This document shows positions 35,873-44,727 of a DNA stretch of 64,000 bases, one piece after another (position 1 is the stretch's first letter; each line of letters starts with the position of its first letter). This stretch comes from Rhizobium sp. FKL33 (GTDB lineage Bacteria; Pseudomonadota; Alphaproteobacteria; Rhizobiales; Rhizobiaceae). The stretch lies in assembly GCF_005222915.1 (NCBI RefSeq), contig NZ_STFX01000017.1:1-64000 (forward strand). Direction: 5' to 3'. Below the pieces are notes generated by a model. That model saw nothing but the letters and a program-made list of their open reading frames with translations. It did no database searches and was not told the DNA's origin. The position numbers were made by a program, and so were the translations under genes.

Positions 35873-36751
35873 TTATTTCAGGATCTTCGGGCCGCCGAGG
35901 ATCTTGTCGTCGATCTCGCCGATCGCCTTCTTGTCCTTGCCCTTGTAGTCGAGCGCGCCGAGCACGGAGCGGATGATGTTGAGCCGTGCGCGGCGCTTGT
36001 CATTGCCGCGCACCACGGTCCAGGGCGCATGGTCGGTGTGGGTTTCCTTGAGCATGCGGTCGCGCTTTTCGGTGTAATCGTCCCATTTCGTCAGCGCCGC
36101 GATGTCCATCGGCGACAGTTTCCAGCATTTCAGCTTGCTGTGACGGCGGTCATGGAAGCGCTTGAGCTGCATCTCCCGGCCGATATCGATGTAGAATTTG
36201 AAGAAATGGATGCCGTCGCCGGTGATCAGCTTTTCCAGCCGCGGCGCGCTTTCCAGAAAATGCTCGTAGTCTTCGGGCGCGCAGAAGCCCATGACCGGTT
36301 CGACGCCCGCGCGGTTGTACCAGGAGCGGTCGAAATTGACGAATTCGCCCCGGGTTGGGAAGGTCGAGATGTAGCGCTGGAAATACCACTGCCCCTTTTC
36401 CGTCTCGGTCGGCTTGGTCAGCGCCACGACGCGGGCGTTGCGCGGATTCATATAGGACATGATCGCCTGGATCGCCCCGCCCTTGCCGGCGGCGTCACGG
36501 CCTTCGAACAGGCAGATCACCCGGGCGCCGGTGTCCTGCTGCCAGAACTGCACCTTGACCAGTTCCTCCTGCAGTTCTTCGAGCGTCTTGGCGTATTCGA
36601 CCTCGTCGAGCTTCTTCTTGTAGGGATATCCGCCCGACCCCAGCGCTCCGGCTTCGATCCAGTCGGGCAATTCTGGGTTCTCGATGTCGAACACGCGCCG
36701 TTCCCCGCCGATATCGAGGGGAACGGGCTTGTGAACTTCGTCTTCGGCCAT
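35873..36751 (-). CDS. ppk2: polyphosphate kinase 2 family protein
   Basis: PPK2 enzymes transfer phosphate between polyphosphate and nucleotides. The 292-residue protein has the Walker [14 protein letters not shown], the lid-type segment [35 protein letters not shown] with the DRSWYNR motif, and [15 protein letters not shown]. Single-domain length suggests class I, which mainly uses polyP to charge ADP or GDP. GGAGGAAGCCGC precedes the ATG. Divergent from phoR, so polyP metabolism adjoins the phosphate-sensing genes. Confidence 0.94.
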   Translation of the reverse strand: MAEDEVHKPVPLDIGGERRVFDIENPELPDWIEAGALGSGGYPYKKKLDEVEYAKTLEELQEELVKVQFWQQDTGARVICLFEGRDAAGKGGAIQAIMSYMNPRNARVVALTKPTETEKGQWYFQRYISTFPTRGEFVNFDRSWYNRAGVEPVMGFCAPEDYEHFLESAPRLEKLITGDGIHFFKFYIDIGREMQLKRFHDRRHSKLKCWKLSPMDIAALTKWDDYTEKRDRMLKETHTDHAPWTVVRGNDKRRARLNIIRSVLGALDYKGKDKKAIGEIDDKILGGPKILK

Positions 36752-36975
36752 GCGGCTTCCTCCATGCAAACTGTCTGAAATGTGAGACTGGACACATGCG
36801 CCTTGCGATTTCAAGTTCGCCATGAAAAAACCTGTCACAATCCAGCGTTAGGAAGGGAGACCGGCTCTAAGCCAGGTGGCGATTCTGTGAGACGCTCGCG
36901 GCGGTCAGACATGCACGATGTATGTCGTCCGCCAGCGAAAAGAACCGCAAGACCTGGGGAAGACGAGATTTCGGC

Positions 36976-38208
36976 ATGGGAAAACAGATGGGAAAAGCGG
37001 TGAAGGAATGGATGGCGCGCCACTTTTTCAGTCTGTTGATGGCTGCCGCCGGCGTGGCGGCGCTCATTGCGGCGGGAACGAATTCCTGGATCGCGGTCGC
37101 CGTGATGACCCTCGCCGTGCTGCCGAGCCTGGCGGCGCGCGCGCCGGTCGTCGCCCCGCCCCCTGCGGTCGAGACGCTGATCGACACCGATCCGCTGCGT
37201 GAGGTCAAGGCCGCCTTTGCTGGTTTTGACAGCCCGGTCTATGTTCTCGATCTCAAAGCCAACGTCCTCTATCAAAACCCGTCCGCACGCCACATTTTCG
37301 GTCCGATCGATCAGGGCCAGCATATTTCGGTGAAGGTGCGGATGCCGGTGGTGGCCGACATGATCCGCGATGCGCTCGCCAGCGGCCGTAACGGGCAGGT
37401 GGAATTCGCCGGGACCGTGCCGTCCGAAAGCGTCTATCTCGTCCGCATGGTCCGGGCCGAGGCGACCGACGGCGCCGGCGCCTTCTATGTGCTGATTTTC
37501 CGCGATATTTCGGAGGCGCGCCGCATCGACCGCATGCGCTCGGATTTCGTCGCCAACGCCTCGCATGAACTGCGCACGCCGCTCGCCTCCCTGCGCGGCT
37601 TCATCGAGACGCTGCTCGGTCCCGCCAGGAACGACGCCAAGGCGCAGGAGCGCTTTCTGAATATCATGCTGGAGCAGGTCACCCGCATGAGCCGCCTCGT
37701 CGACGACCTCATGTCGCTGTCGCGGCTGGAGCTCAAGGCGCGGCTCGCGCCCGGCGACGAAGTGGATCTCGTACCCCTGCTCGGCTCGGTGACGGACGCC
37801 TTGTCGCCGCTGGCCGGCGATCTCGGGGTCGATATTCGGCTGAAGCTGCCGGAGGAGCCGGTGCTGGTGATGGGCGATCGTGACGAACTCACCCAGGTCT
37901 TCGAAAACCTGATCGAGAACGCCTGTAAATATGGTCAGGAAGGCAAGGTGGTCGATGTCACGCTCGAGCCGCCCGCCAAAGGCCAGGCGGTTCAGGTGAG
38001 CGTCGTCGACTATGGACCCGGCATCGCAGAAGAACATGTGCCGCGTCTGACCGAGCGCTTCTACCGCGCCAATGTCGAGAGCAGCCGCTCGAAAAAGGGC
38101 ACCGGCCTCGGCCTGGCGATCGTCAAACATATCCTCACCCGGCACCGCGCCCGGCTGGTGATCAAGTCGGAATTGGGCAAGGGCAGCACATTCACCGTCC
38201 GTTTCTGA
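36976..38208 (+). CDS. phoR: phosphate regulon sensor kinase PhoR
   Basis: PhoR phosphorylates PhoB under phosphate limitation and is kept silent by the Pst transporter and PhoU. The 410-residue protein has two N-terminal spans (about 17-55), a PAS domain (about 75-180), the H-box SHELRTPLASLRGFIETL, and HATPase boxes NLIENACKYG and YGPGI, then KGTGLGLAIVKHIL. GGGGAAGACGAG precedes the chosen ATG; an ATG 54 bases upstream is possible. It leads the pst operon, with a Pho box in the gap to pstS. Confidence 0.94.
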   Translation: MGKQMGKAVKEWMARHFFSLLMAAAGVAALIAAGTNSWIAVAVMTLAVLPSLAARAPVVAPPPAVETLIDTDPLREVKAAFAGFDSPVYVLDLKANVLYQNPSARHIFGPIDQGQHISVKVRMPVVADMIRDALASGRNGQVEFAGTVPSESVYLVRMVRAEATDGAGAFYVLIFRDISEARRIDRMRSDFVANASHELRTPLASLRGFIETLLGPARNDAKAQERFLNIMLEQVTRMSRLVDDLMSLSRLELKARLAPGDEVDLVPLLGSVTDALSPLAGDLGVDIRLKLPEEPVLVMGDRDELTQVFENLIENACKYGQEGKVVDVTLEPPAKGQAVQVSVVDYGPGIAEEHVPRLTERFYRANVESSRSKKGTGLGLAIVKHILTRHRARLVIKSELGKGSTFTVRF

Positions 38209-38269
38209 CACAAAAGCCGGAACACCCACGGCGAACACAGAAAAAATATTGAAATTCCAATAAATTAGG

Positions 38270-38287
38270 CTGTCACAAATCTTTCAC
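38270..38287 (+). promoter_or_regulatory. Pho box upstream of pstS
   Basis: CTGTCACAAATCTTTCAC matches the rhizobial PhoB consensus (two CTGTCAT-type direct repeats 11 bases apart) at nearly all positions. It lies 115 bases before pstS and should drive pstSCAB-phoUB. Confidence 0.8.
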
Positions 38288-38401
38288 TGAATTGACATAA
38301 AAGCGGTGGTGTCCGGGGTCTAATGAGGTGCCGGCCGGACAGGAAAAGGCCGAGGGCGCCGCGCCAGGCGCGATCCATCAAGCCCGAACGGGAGAACCAC
38401 T

Positions 38402-39436
38402 ATGAAACTCGCACACACCACCATGGCGGCGCTGGTCGCCTCCGTCGCTTTCGCAGGCGCTTCTTTCGCCGCCGACCAGATCCACGTCGCCGGCTCTTCG
38501 ACCGTTCTTCCCTATGCGAAGATCGTTGCCGAAAACTTCGCCGAAACCTATCCGAACTTCAAGGCTCCGGTCGTCGAGTCCGGCGGCTCCTCCGCTGGCC
38601 TGAAGGAATTCTGCAAGGGCGCCGGCCCGGAGACCATCGACATCGCCAACTCTTCGCGCGCGATCAAGAAGTCCGAAATCGAAACCTGCGCCGCGAACGG
38701 CGTCAAGGACATCACCGAAGTGAAGATCGGTTATGACGGCATCGTGTTTGCGACCGACAAGTCGGCCGCCGACATGGCCCTGACCCCCAAGGACGTCTAC
38801 CTCGCCCTCGCCGCTGAAATTCCGGTCGATGGCAAGATGGTCAAGAACCCGAACGCCAAGTGGAAGCAGGTCAACGCCTCTTTCTCCGACGTCGACATCC
38901 AGGCCTTCATCCCCGGCGAAAAGCATGGCACCCGCGAAGTGTTCGAGCAGAAGCTCCTGCTCGCCGGCTGCAAGGAAACCGGCGCGATGGAACTGATCGA
39001 AAAGGCCGGCGCCGATGAAAAGGCTGCTGAAAAGGCCTGCGTCGCGATCCGCAAGGACGGCAAGGCTGTCGATATCGACGGCGACTACACCGAAACGCTG
39101 GCTCGCATCGACGCCAACAAGACCGCCGTCGGCGTGTTCGGCCTGTCCTTCTACGAAAACAACGCCGACAAGCTGAAGGTCTCGACCGTCAACGGCATTC
39201 AGCCGACCGTCGAAACCGTCGCCAAGGGCGAATATCCGGTGTCGCGTCCGCTGTTCTTCTATGTGAAGAAGGCGCACCTCGACTCCGTTCCTGGCCTCAA
39301 GGAATATGTCGAATTCTTCACCTCCGACCAGATGATCGGCCCGGACTCGCCGCTCGCCGAATACGGCCTGATCCCGGCTCCGGACGCCGAGCGCGAAGCT
39401 GTTCGCGCCGTCGTCAAGGAATGGAAGAACATGTAA
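38402..39436 (+). CDS. pstS: phosphate ABC transporter substrate-binding protein
   Basis: The 344-residue periplasmic phosphate-binding protein has a signal peptide (about 1-23, ending SFA) and a PBP_like fold with the phosphate-contact loops AGSSTVLPY, ESGGSSAGLKEFC and the SSRAIKKSE region. GGGAGAACCACT precedes the ATG. It is the first gene after the Pho box. A perfect 11-bp stem-loop follows its stop codon, probably stabilising the pstS message. Confidence 0.95.
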   Translation: MKLAHTTMAALVASVAFAGASFAADQIHVAGSSTVLPYAKIVAENFAETYPNFKAPVVESGGSSAGLKEFCKGAGPETIDIANSSRAIKKSEIETCAANGVKDITEVKIGYDGIVFATDKSAADMALTPKDVYLALAAEIPVDGKMVKNPNAKWKQVNASFSDVDIQAFIPGEKHGTREVFEQKLLLAGCKETGAMELIEKAGADEKAAEKACVAIRKDGKAVDIDGDYTETLARIDANKTAVGVFGLSFYENNADKLKVSTVNGIQPTVETVAKGEYPVSRPLFFYVKKAHLDSVPGLKEYVEFFTSDQMIGPDSPLAEYGLIPAPDAEREAVRAVVKEWKNM

Positions 39437-39444
39437 TCGCCTTT

Positions 39445-39470
39445 CGACCGGCGGCGAAAGCCGCCGGTCG
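39445..39470 (+). other. intercistronic stem-loop after pstS
   Basis: CGACCGGCGGC-GAAA-GCCGCCGGTCG is a perfect 11-bp stem closed by a stable GNRA loop, without a T run. It lies 8 bases after the pstS stop and 53 before pstC. Confidence 0.65.
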
Positions 39471-39522
39471 TTCCGCCTGTAGTCCTGGGGGCATGAGGCC
39501 CTGAACTCGGTTAGGAATGACA

Positions 39523-41007
39523 ATGGGTAGCGCCTTAACTCTCCTGATCATTCTGCTCATCGGTGCAGCCGCGTATTTTCTGGGCAGGTCCCGGGCGCTG
39601 ACCGTCGCGGCGGGTGATGAATCCAAATTGCACTCGCGGCCGGGCTATTTTGGCGCCCATGCTGCGATTTTCGCTATTTTGCCAGCACTGTTGATTTACG
39701 CAGCCGGCGTCGTGATCGGCGGCAACATCGTCGAGCGCTCGACCTATGCAGCGCTTCCGTCCGACGTTCAGTCCATGACCGTTCCCGAACAGAACGTCGT
39801 CTATCACATGATCACGGGCATCGCCGGCGGTCTGTCGCGTCTGACGCCCGAGGAAGGCGCCCAGATCCGCGAAAATATCGACAGCGCCAAGCAGATCCTC
39901 GGCGCGAAGGGCGTTCCGCTCGCCCAGGCTCCGCAGCCCTATATGATCGACGCCGCCTATGTTTATGCCGCATCCGCGGGCCGGGCAGCGACGATTGTCG
40001 GCATTCTCGCCGTTCTCGCGTCTCTCGCCGGCGGCGCCTATTCGGTGTCGCGCGTGTCGCTCGCCTTCCGGGCGCGCAATCAGGTTGAAATGGTGATGCT
40101 CGGCGCGCTGATCCTGTCGTCGACGATCGCCATCCTCACGACATTCGGCATCATCGGTTCGCTGATCACCGAAACCATCCACTTCTTCACTGTCGTGCCG
40201 CCGATGGACTTCTTCTTCGGCACCGTCTGGGATCCGCGCTTCTCGGCTGCCGGCGACGCGAATTCGGCTGGTCAGTTCGGCCTGATCCCGCTGCTGCTCG
40301 GCACGCTCTACATTGCCCTGGTGGCCATGCTGATCGCCGTGCCGATCGGTCTCTTCGCCGCGATCTACATGTCGGAATACGCCTCCAACCGGGTGCGCTC
40401 CACCGTCAAGCCGCTGCTCGAAATTCTCGCCGGCATCCCGACCATCGTCTACGGCTTCTTCGCCCTGGTCTCGGTCGGTCCAGGTCTGCGCGATTTCTCC
40501 GCGGCGCTCTGGGGCGCGCTGACCGGCAATGGCGTGCCATTCATCGAGGCGCAGAGCGTTCTGACCGCCGGCTTCGTGATGAGCATCCGTCTCATCCCCT
40601 TCGTCTCCTCGCTGTCTGACGACATCATCACCGCCGTGCCCCGCGCCATGCGCGACGGCTCGCTCGGCCTCGGCGCAACGCGGTCCGAGACGATGAAGAA
40701 GGTTATTCTGCCGGCTGCGCTGCCGGGCATCGTCGGCGCGTTGCTGCTGACCGCCTCGCGCGCCATCGGCGAAACCATGATCGTGGTGCTGGCCGCCGGC
40801 GTCGCCGCCAACCTGCAGTTCTCGCCCTTCCAGCCGATGACCACCATCACCGTCAAGATCGTCAACCAGCTGACGGGCGACCTTGAATTCACCTCGCCGC
40901 AGACGCTGGTGGCCTTCGCGCTCGGCATCACGCTGTTCGTGCTGACGCTGGCGCTCAATGTCTACGCGCTCTACATCGTGCGCAAATACCGGGAGCAGTA
41001 CGAATGA
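39523..41007 (+). CDS. pstC: phosphate ABC transporter permease PstC
   Basis: The 494-residue permease has an N-terminal extension with three spans and a periplasmic loop, followed by the BPD_transp_1 core with six spans. LLGTLYIALVAMLIAVPIGLF and SLGLGATRSETMKKVILPAALPGIVGA (EAA loop) identify PstC. Of two close ATGs the second fits AGGAATGACA better. It overlaps pstA by four bases (ATGA). The long form is usual in alphaproteobacteria. Confidence 0.94.
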   Translation: MGSALTLLIILLIGAAAYFLGRSRALTVAAGDESKLHSRPGYFGAHAAIFAILPALLIYAAGVVIGGNIVERSTYAALPSDVQSMTVPEQNVVYHMITGIAGGLSRLTPEEGAQIRENIDSAKQILGAKGVPLAQAPQPYMIDAAYVYAASAGRAATIVGILAVLASLAGGAYSVSRVSLAFRARNQVEMVMLGALILSSTIAILTTFGIIGSLITETIHFFTVVPPMDFFFGTVWDPRFSAAGDANSAGQFGLIPLLLGTLYIALVAMLIAVPIGLFAAIYMSEYASNRVRSTVKPLLEILAGIPTIVYGFFALVSVGPGLRDFSAALWGALTGNGVPFIEAQSVLTAGFVMSIRLIPFVSSLSDDIITAVPRAMRDGSLGLGATRSETMKKVILPAALPGIVGALLLTASRAIGETMIVVLAAGVAANLQFSPFQPMTTITVKIVNQLTGDLEFTSPQTLVAFALGITLFVLTLALNVYALYIVRKYREQYE

Positions 41008-42326
41008 CCGACGCGATCCTGACACAGGGCGGCGTGAGCGCCGCCGTCACCTCCGGCCCGCGCGACATCGGCATCAAGAAGCGCCGCGCCGCCGAATCCC
41101 GCTTCCGCGCCTATGGCGTGATCGCCATCACGCTCGGCCTGTTCTTCCTGGTCATGCTGCTGGTCAGCATCGTCTCGAAGGGCTACACCTCCTTCTTCCA
41201 GACCATGATCACCGTCCCGGTCGAATTCTCCGAACAGGTCATCGACCCCAGCAACGAGCGGGCGACCAATCCGCAGGTGCTGGTGACGGCGAATTACCCG
41301 GTGCTGGCCCGCAATGCGGTCGCCAAGCTCGCCGGCGTCGACACCAAGGACCGCAAGGCCATGGCGGCGATCAAGGATATCGTCTCCGACAGCGTCCGCG
41401 TGCAGCTGCGCAATGTCGTTGCCGCCAACCCGCAGGTCATCGGCCAGACCGTGCCCGTCACCTTCCTCGCCGCCGCCGACATCGACTCCGCCTATAAGGG
41501 GCAGATCGACCTGACGGTGCCGGAAGCCGACCGCAAGGTGAAGGACAGCCAGATCGCCATCATGGACAAGCTGAAGGCCGAGGGCGCCATGCAGCTGAAG
41601 TTCAACCCCGACTTCTTCACCTCCGGCGCGTCCTCGCGTCCCGAGGCGGCGGGTCTCGGCGTGGCGATCATCGGCTCGATCTTCACCATGGTGATCGTGC
41701 TGGCGCTGGCGCTGCCGATCGGCGTCGCCGCCTCGATCTATCTCGAGGAATTCGCGCCGAAGAACCGCTGGACCGACCTGATCGAGGTCAACATCAACAA
41801 CCTCGCCGCCGTTCCCTCGATCGTCTATGGTCTGCTCGGCCTCGCCATCTTCATCAACATGTTCGGCATGCCGCGTTCGGCCTCGATCGTCGGCGGTCTC
41901 GTGCTGGCGCTGATGACCCTGCCGACCATCATCATTGCCACGCGCGCCGCGCTGAAGGCGGTGCCGCCGTCGATCCGCGCCGCAGCGCTCGGCCTCGGCG
42001 CTTCCAAGATGCAGTGCGTGTTCCACCACGTGCTGCCGCTCGCCATGCCGGGCATCCTGACCGGCACCATCATCGGTTTGGCCAATGCGCTCGGCGAAAC
42101 CGCGCCGCTGCTTCTGATCGGCATGGTGGCTTTCGTGGTGGACTTCCCCGCGACCCCCTTCGATCCCGCAACCGCTCTGCCCGTGCAGATCTATATGTGG
42201 GCCAATGAAGCCGAGCGCGCCTTCGTGGAGCGCACCTCTGGGGCGATCATCATTCTGCTGATCTTCCTGATCCTGATGAATCTGGGCGCAATTCTGTTGC
42301 GTCGGCGCTTTGAACGCCGCTGGTGA
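41004..42326 (+). CDS. pstA: phosphate ABC transporter permease PstA
   Basis: The 440-residue permease has one N-terminal span, a large periplasmic insert (about 55-215, as in other long alphaproteobacterial PstA proteins), and the six-span transport core. The EAA loop reads AALGLGASKMQCVFHHVLPLAMPGILTG. It pairs with PstC to form the channel. Coupled to pstC by ATGA overlap, with pstB 12 bases downstream. Confidence 0.94.
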   Translation: MTDAILTQGGVSAAVTSGPRDIGIKKRRAAESRFRAYGVIAITLGLFFLVMLLVSIVSKGYTSFFQTMITVPVEFSEQVIDPSNERATNPQVLVTANYPVLARNAVAKLAGVDTKDRKAMAAIKDIVSDSVRVQLRNVVAANPQVIGQTVPVTFLAAADIDSAYKGQIDLTVPEADRKVKDSQIAIMDKLKAEGAMQLKFNPDFFTSGASSRPEAAGLGVAIIGSIFTMVIVLALALPIGVAASIYLEEFAPKNRWTDLIEVNINNLAAVPSIVYGLLGLAIFINMFGMPRSASIVGGLVLALMTLPTIIIATRAALKAVPPSIRAAALGLGASKMQCVFHHVLPLAMPGILTGTIIGLANALGETAPLLLIGMVAFVVDFPATPFDPATALPVQIYMWANEAERAFVERTSGAIIILLIFLILMNLGAILLRRRFERRW

Positions 42327-42338
42327 GGAGCCGAGACA

Positions 42339-43157
42339 ATGAATATGCTGACCGATATCGAAGTTGAAAAAGCCCTGGTAAAACCGATGAGCGATACGCC
42401 CGAACTGAAGATGATCGGCAAGGATGTTTCCGTCTATTACGGCGAGAAGCGCGCCCTGTTCGACGTCAATCTCAACATCCGCAAGAACACGGTCACCGCT
42501 CTGATCGGTCCGTCGGGTTGCGGCAAGTCCACCTTCCTGCGTTCGCTCAACCGCATGAACGACACGATCGACGGCTGCCGCGTCACCGGCAAGATCACGC
42601 TCGACGGTCAGGACGTGTACGCGGCTCATCTCGACGTCGTCGAACTGCGCGCCCGCGTCGGCATGGTGTTCCAGAAGCCCAATCCCTTCCCGAAGTCGAT
42701 CTACGAGAACGTCGCCTACGGTCCGCGCATCCATGGCCTTGCCCGCACCAAGCAGCAGCTCGACGCGATCGTCGAGCAGAGCCTGCAGCGCGCCGGTCTG
42801 TGGAACGAAGTCAAGGACCGTCTGCTCGAAGCCGGCACCGGCCTGTCCGGCGGCCAGCAGCAGCGCCTCTGCATCGCCCGCGCCGTGGCCGTCAGCCCGG
42901 AAGTCATTCTGATGGACGAGCCCTGCTCGGCGCTCGACCCGATCGCCACCGCCAAGGTCGAGGAACTGATCCACGAATTGCGCGAGAACTTCACGATCGT
43001 CATCGTGACCCACTCGATGCAGCAGGCCGCCCGCGTGTCGCAGCGCACCGCCATGTTCCATCTCGGCTATCTGGTCGAGGAGAACGACACGGACAAGATC
43101 TTCACCAATCCGGATGACCAGCGCACCCAGGATTATATCATGGGCCGCTTCGGCTAA
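42339..43157 (+). CDS. pstB: phosphate ABC transporter ATPase PstB
   Basis: The 272-residue ATPase powers the Pst importer. It shows Walker [13 protein letters not shown], the Q loop [16 protein letters not shown] that is characteristic of PstB, signature [14 protein letters not shown], Walker [13 protein letters not shown] and the switch His in [16 protein letters not shown] precedes the ATG. It sits between pstA and phoU in the operon. Confidence 0.97.
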   Translation: MNMLTDIEVEKALVKPMSDTPELKMIGKDVSVYYGEKRALFDVNLNIRKNTVTALIGPSGCGKSTFLRSLNRMNDTIDGCRVTGKITLDGQDVYAAHLDVVELRARVGMVFQKPNPFPKSIYENVAYGPRIHGLARTKQQLDAIVEQSLQRAGLWNEVKDRLLEAGTGLSGGQQQRLCIARAVAVSPEVILMDEPCSALDPIATAKVEELIHELRENFTIVIVTHSMQQAARVSQRTAMFHLGYLVEENDTDKIFTNPDDQRTQDYIMGRFG

Positions 43158-43196
43158 TCATTGTGACGCCGGCTCCGCCGGCTGGAGGATACATTC

Positions 43197-43910
43197 ATGG
43201 GCGCATCCCATATCTACTCCGTCTTCGACGAAGAGCTGAAATATCTCGCCCGCCGCATCGCGGAAATGGGCGGCATGGCCGAACAGATGGTGTCCGACGC
43301 GGTTCGCGCGCTCGTCAACGCCGATGCGGCGCTGGCCCAGCGCGTCATCTCCCAGGACGTGGTGATGGACGACGCCGAGCGTGAGATCGGCGAACAGTCC
43401 GTGCTGATGATCGCCAAGCGTCAGCCGGTCGCCGCCGACCTGCGCGAGATCATCGGATCGCTGCGCATCGCCTCCGATCTCGAGCGCGTCGGCGACCTCG
43501 GCAAATCCACCGCCAAGCGCGTCATCGCGGTCCAGAGCACCGGCATTCCCCGTCCGCTCGCCCGCGGCATCGAGCATCTCTCCGAACTGGCGCTGACCCA
43601 GCTCCAGGACGTGCTCGACGTCTATGCGACGCGTTCGGCCGAAAAGGCCGAAGCCATCCGTCTGCGCGACGAAGAGATCGACGCAATGTATACCTCGCTC
43701 TTCCGCGAGATGCTGACCTATATGATGGAAGATCCGCGCAACATCACGCCCTGCACGCATCTCCTGTTCTGCGCCAAGAACATCGAGCGCATCGGCGATC
43801 ACGCCACCAATATCGCCGAGTCCATCTACTACATGACCACGGGCGCGCAGCCGGTGGGCGAACGTCCCAAGGACGACAACACCGCCACCGTCGTGCAACA
43901 GCCCGCCTGA
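43197..43910 (+). CDS. phoU: phosphate signalling protein PhoU
   Basis: PhoU links the Pst transporter to PhoR and limits phosphate uptake. The 237-residue protein has two PhoU helical bundles, each with the metal-binding E/DxxxD pattern: SLRIASDLERVGDLGKS (first) and LLFCAKNIERIGDHATNIAE (second). GGAGGATACATTC precedes the ATG. It lies 39 bases after pstB and 65 before phoB. Confidence 0.96.
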   Translation: MGASHIYSVFDEELKYLARRIAEMGGMAEQMVSDAVRALVNADAALAQRVISQDVVMDDAEREIGEQSVLMIAKRQPVAADLREIIGSLRIASDLERVGDLGKSTAKRVIAVQSTGIPRPLARGIEHLSELALTQLQDVLDVYATRSAEKAEAIRLRDEEIDAMYTSLFREMLTYMMEDPRNITPCTHLLFCAKNIERIGDHATNIAESIYYMTTGAQPVGERPKDDNTATVVQQPA

Positions 43911-43926
43911 TGACCCGAGACCTGCG

Positions 43927-43946
43927 CGCCCGGCTCGCGCCGGGCG
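43927..43946 (+). other. intercistronic stem-loop between phoU and phoB
   Basis: CGCCCGGC-TCGC-GCCGGGCG is a perfect 8-bp stem with no T run. It may tune the level of phoB relative to the upstream genes. Confidence 0.45.
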
Positions 43947-43975
43947 TCGCTCGACTGCGAATGGAGTAAGAACTC

Positions 43976-44659
43976 ATGCAGCCCCGTATCATGGTGGTCG
44001 AAGACGAAGAAGCGCTCGGCACCCTGCTCAGCTACAATCTCGAAGCCGAAGGTTACGACGTCGAAGTGATCGCCCGCGGCGACGAAGCCGATATCCGCCT
44101 TCAGGAGCGCGTTCCCGATCTTCTTCTGCTCGATTGGATGCTGCCGGGCGTCTCCGGCATCGAATTGTGCCGGCGCCTGCGCATGCGACCCGAAACCGAG
44201 CGCCTGCCGGTGATCATGCTGACGGCGCGCGGCGAGGAAAGCGAACGCGTGCGCGGCCTGTCCACCGGCGCCGACGACTATGTCGTCAAGCCCTTCTCCA
44301 CGCCGGAACTGATGGCCCGCGTCAAGGCCATGCTGCGCCGTGTCAGGCCGAACGCCATCTCCTCGGTGCTCAAATGCGGCGATGTCGAACTCGATCGCGA
44401 GACCTATCGCGTGCATCGTCGTTCGCGCGAAGTCCGGCTCGGGCCGACCGAGTTCAAGCTGCTCGAATTCTTCATGTCGTCGCCGGGCCGGGTGTTTTCG
44501 CGCTCGCAACTGCTCGACGGCGTCTGGGGGCACGACATCTATGTCGACGAGCGGACTGTCGACGTGCATGTCGGCCGCCTGCGCAAGGCGCTGAACCTCA
44601 CCAATATGCCCGATGTCATCCGCACCGTGCGCGGCGCGGGCTATGCGATGGAAGCCTGA
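43976..44659 (+). CDS. phoB: phosphate regulon response regulator PhoB
   Basis: The 227-residue OmpR/PhoB-family regulator has a receiver domain with phospho-acceptor Asp in LLLLDWMLPG, Thr/Lys in MLTARGEE and VKPFSTPEL, and a winged-helix DNA-binding domain with LGPTEFKLLEFFMSSPGRVFSRSQLLDGVWG and VDVHVGRLRKAL. Phosphorylated by PhoR it should bind the Pho box before pstS. GGAGTAAGAACTC precedes the ATG. Last gene of the cluster. Confidence 0.96.
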   Translation: MQPRIMVVEDEEALGTLLSYNLEAEGYDVEVIARGDEADIRLQERVPDLLLLDWMLPGVSGIELCRRLRMRPETERLPVIMLTARGEESERVRGLSTGADDYVVKPFSTPELMARVKAMLRRVRPNAISSVLKCGDVELDRETYRVHRRSREVRLGPTEFKLLEFFMSSPGRVFSRSQLLDGVWGHDIYVDERTVDVHVGRLRKALNLTNMPDVIRTVRGAGYAMEA

Positions 44660-44684
44660 TCCATTCTGGCTCGAAGATCTGTCG

Positions 44685-44715
44685 AAGCGCCGGCGAAAAC
44701 CGGCGCTTTTCGTTT
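44685..44715 (+). terminator. terminator after phoB
   Basis: AAGCGCCGG-CGAAAA-CCGGCGCTT is followed by TTCGTTTG. It ends the pst-pho operon and separates it from the convergent gene. Confidence 0.75.
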
Positions 44716-44727
44716 GAGCGTTTCAAC

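Noticed and set aside
36780-36850. Possible second Pho box (CTGTCACAATCC) between ppk2 and phoR
   Set aside because: Only the first half matches; the second CTGTCA-type repeat is missing.
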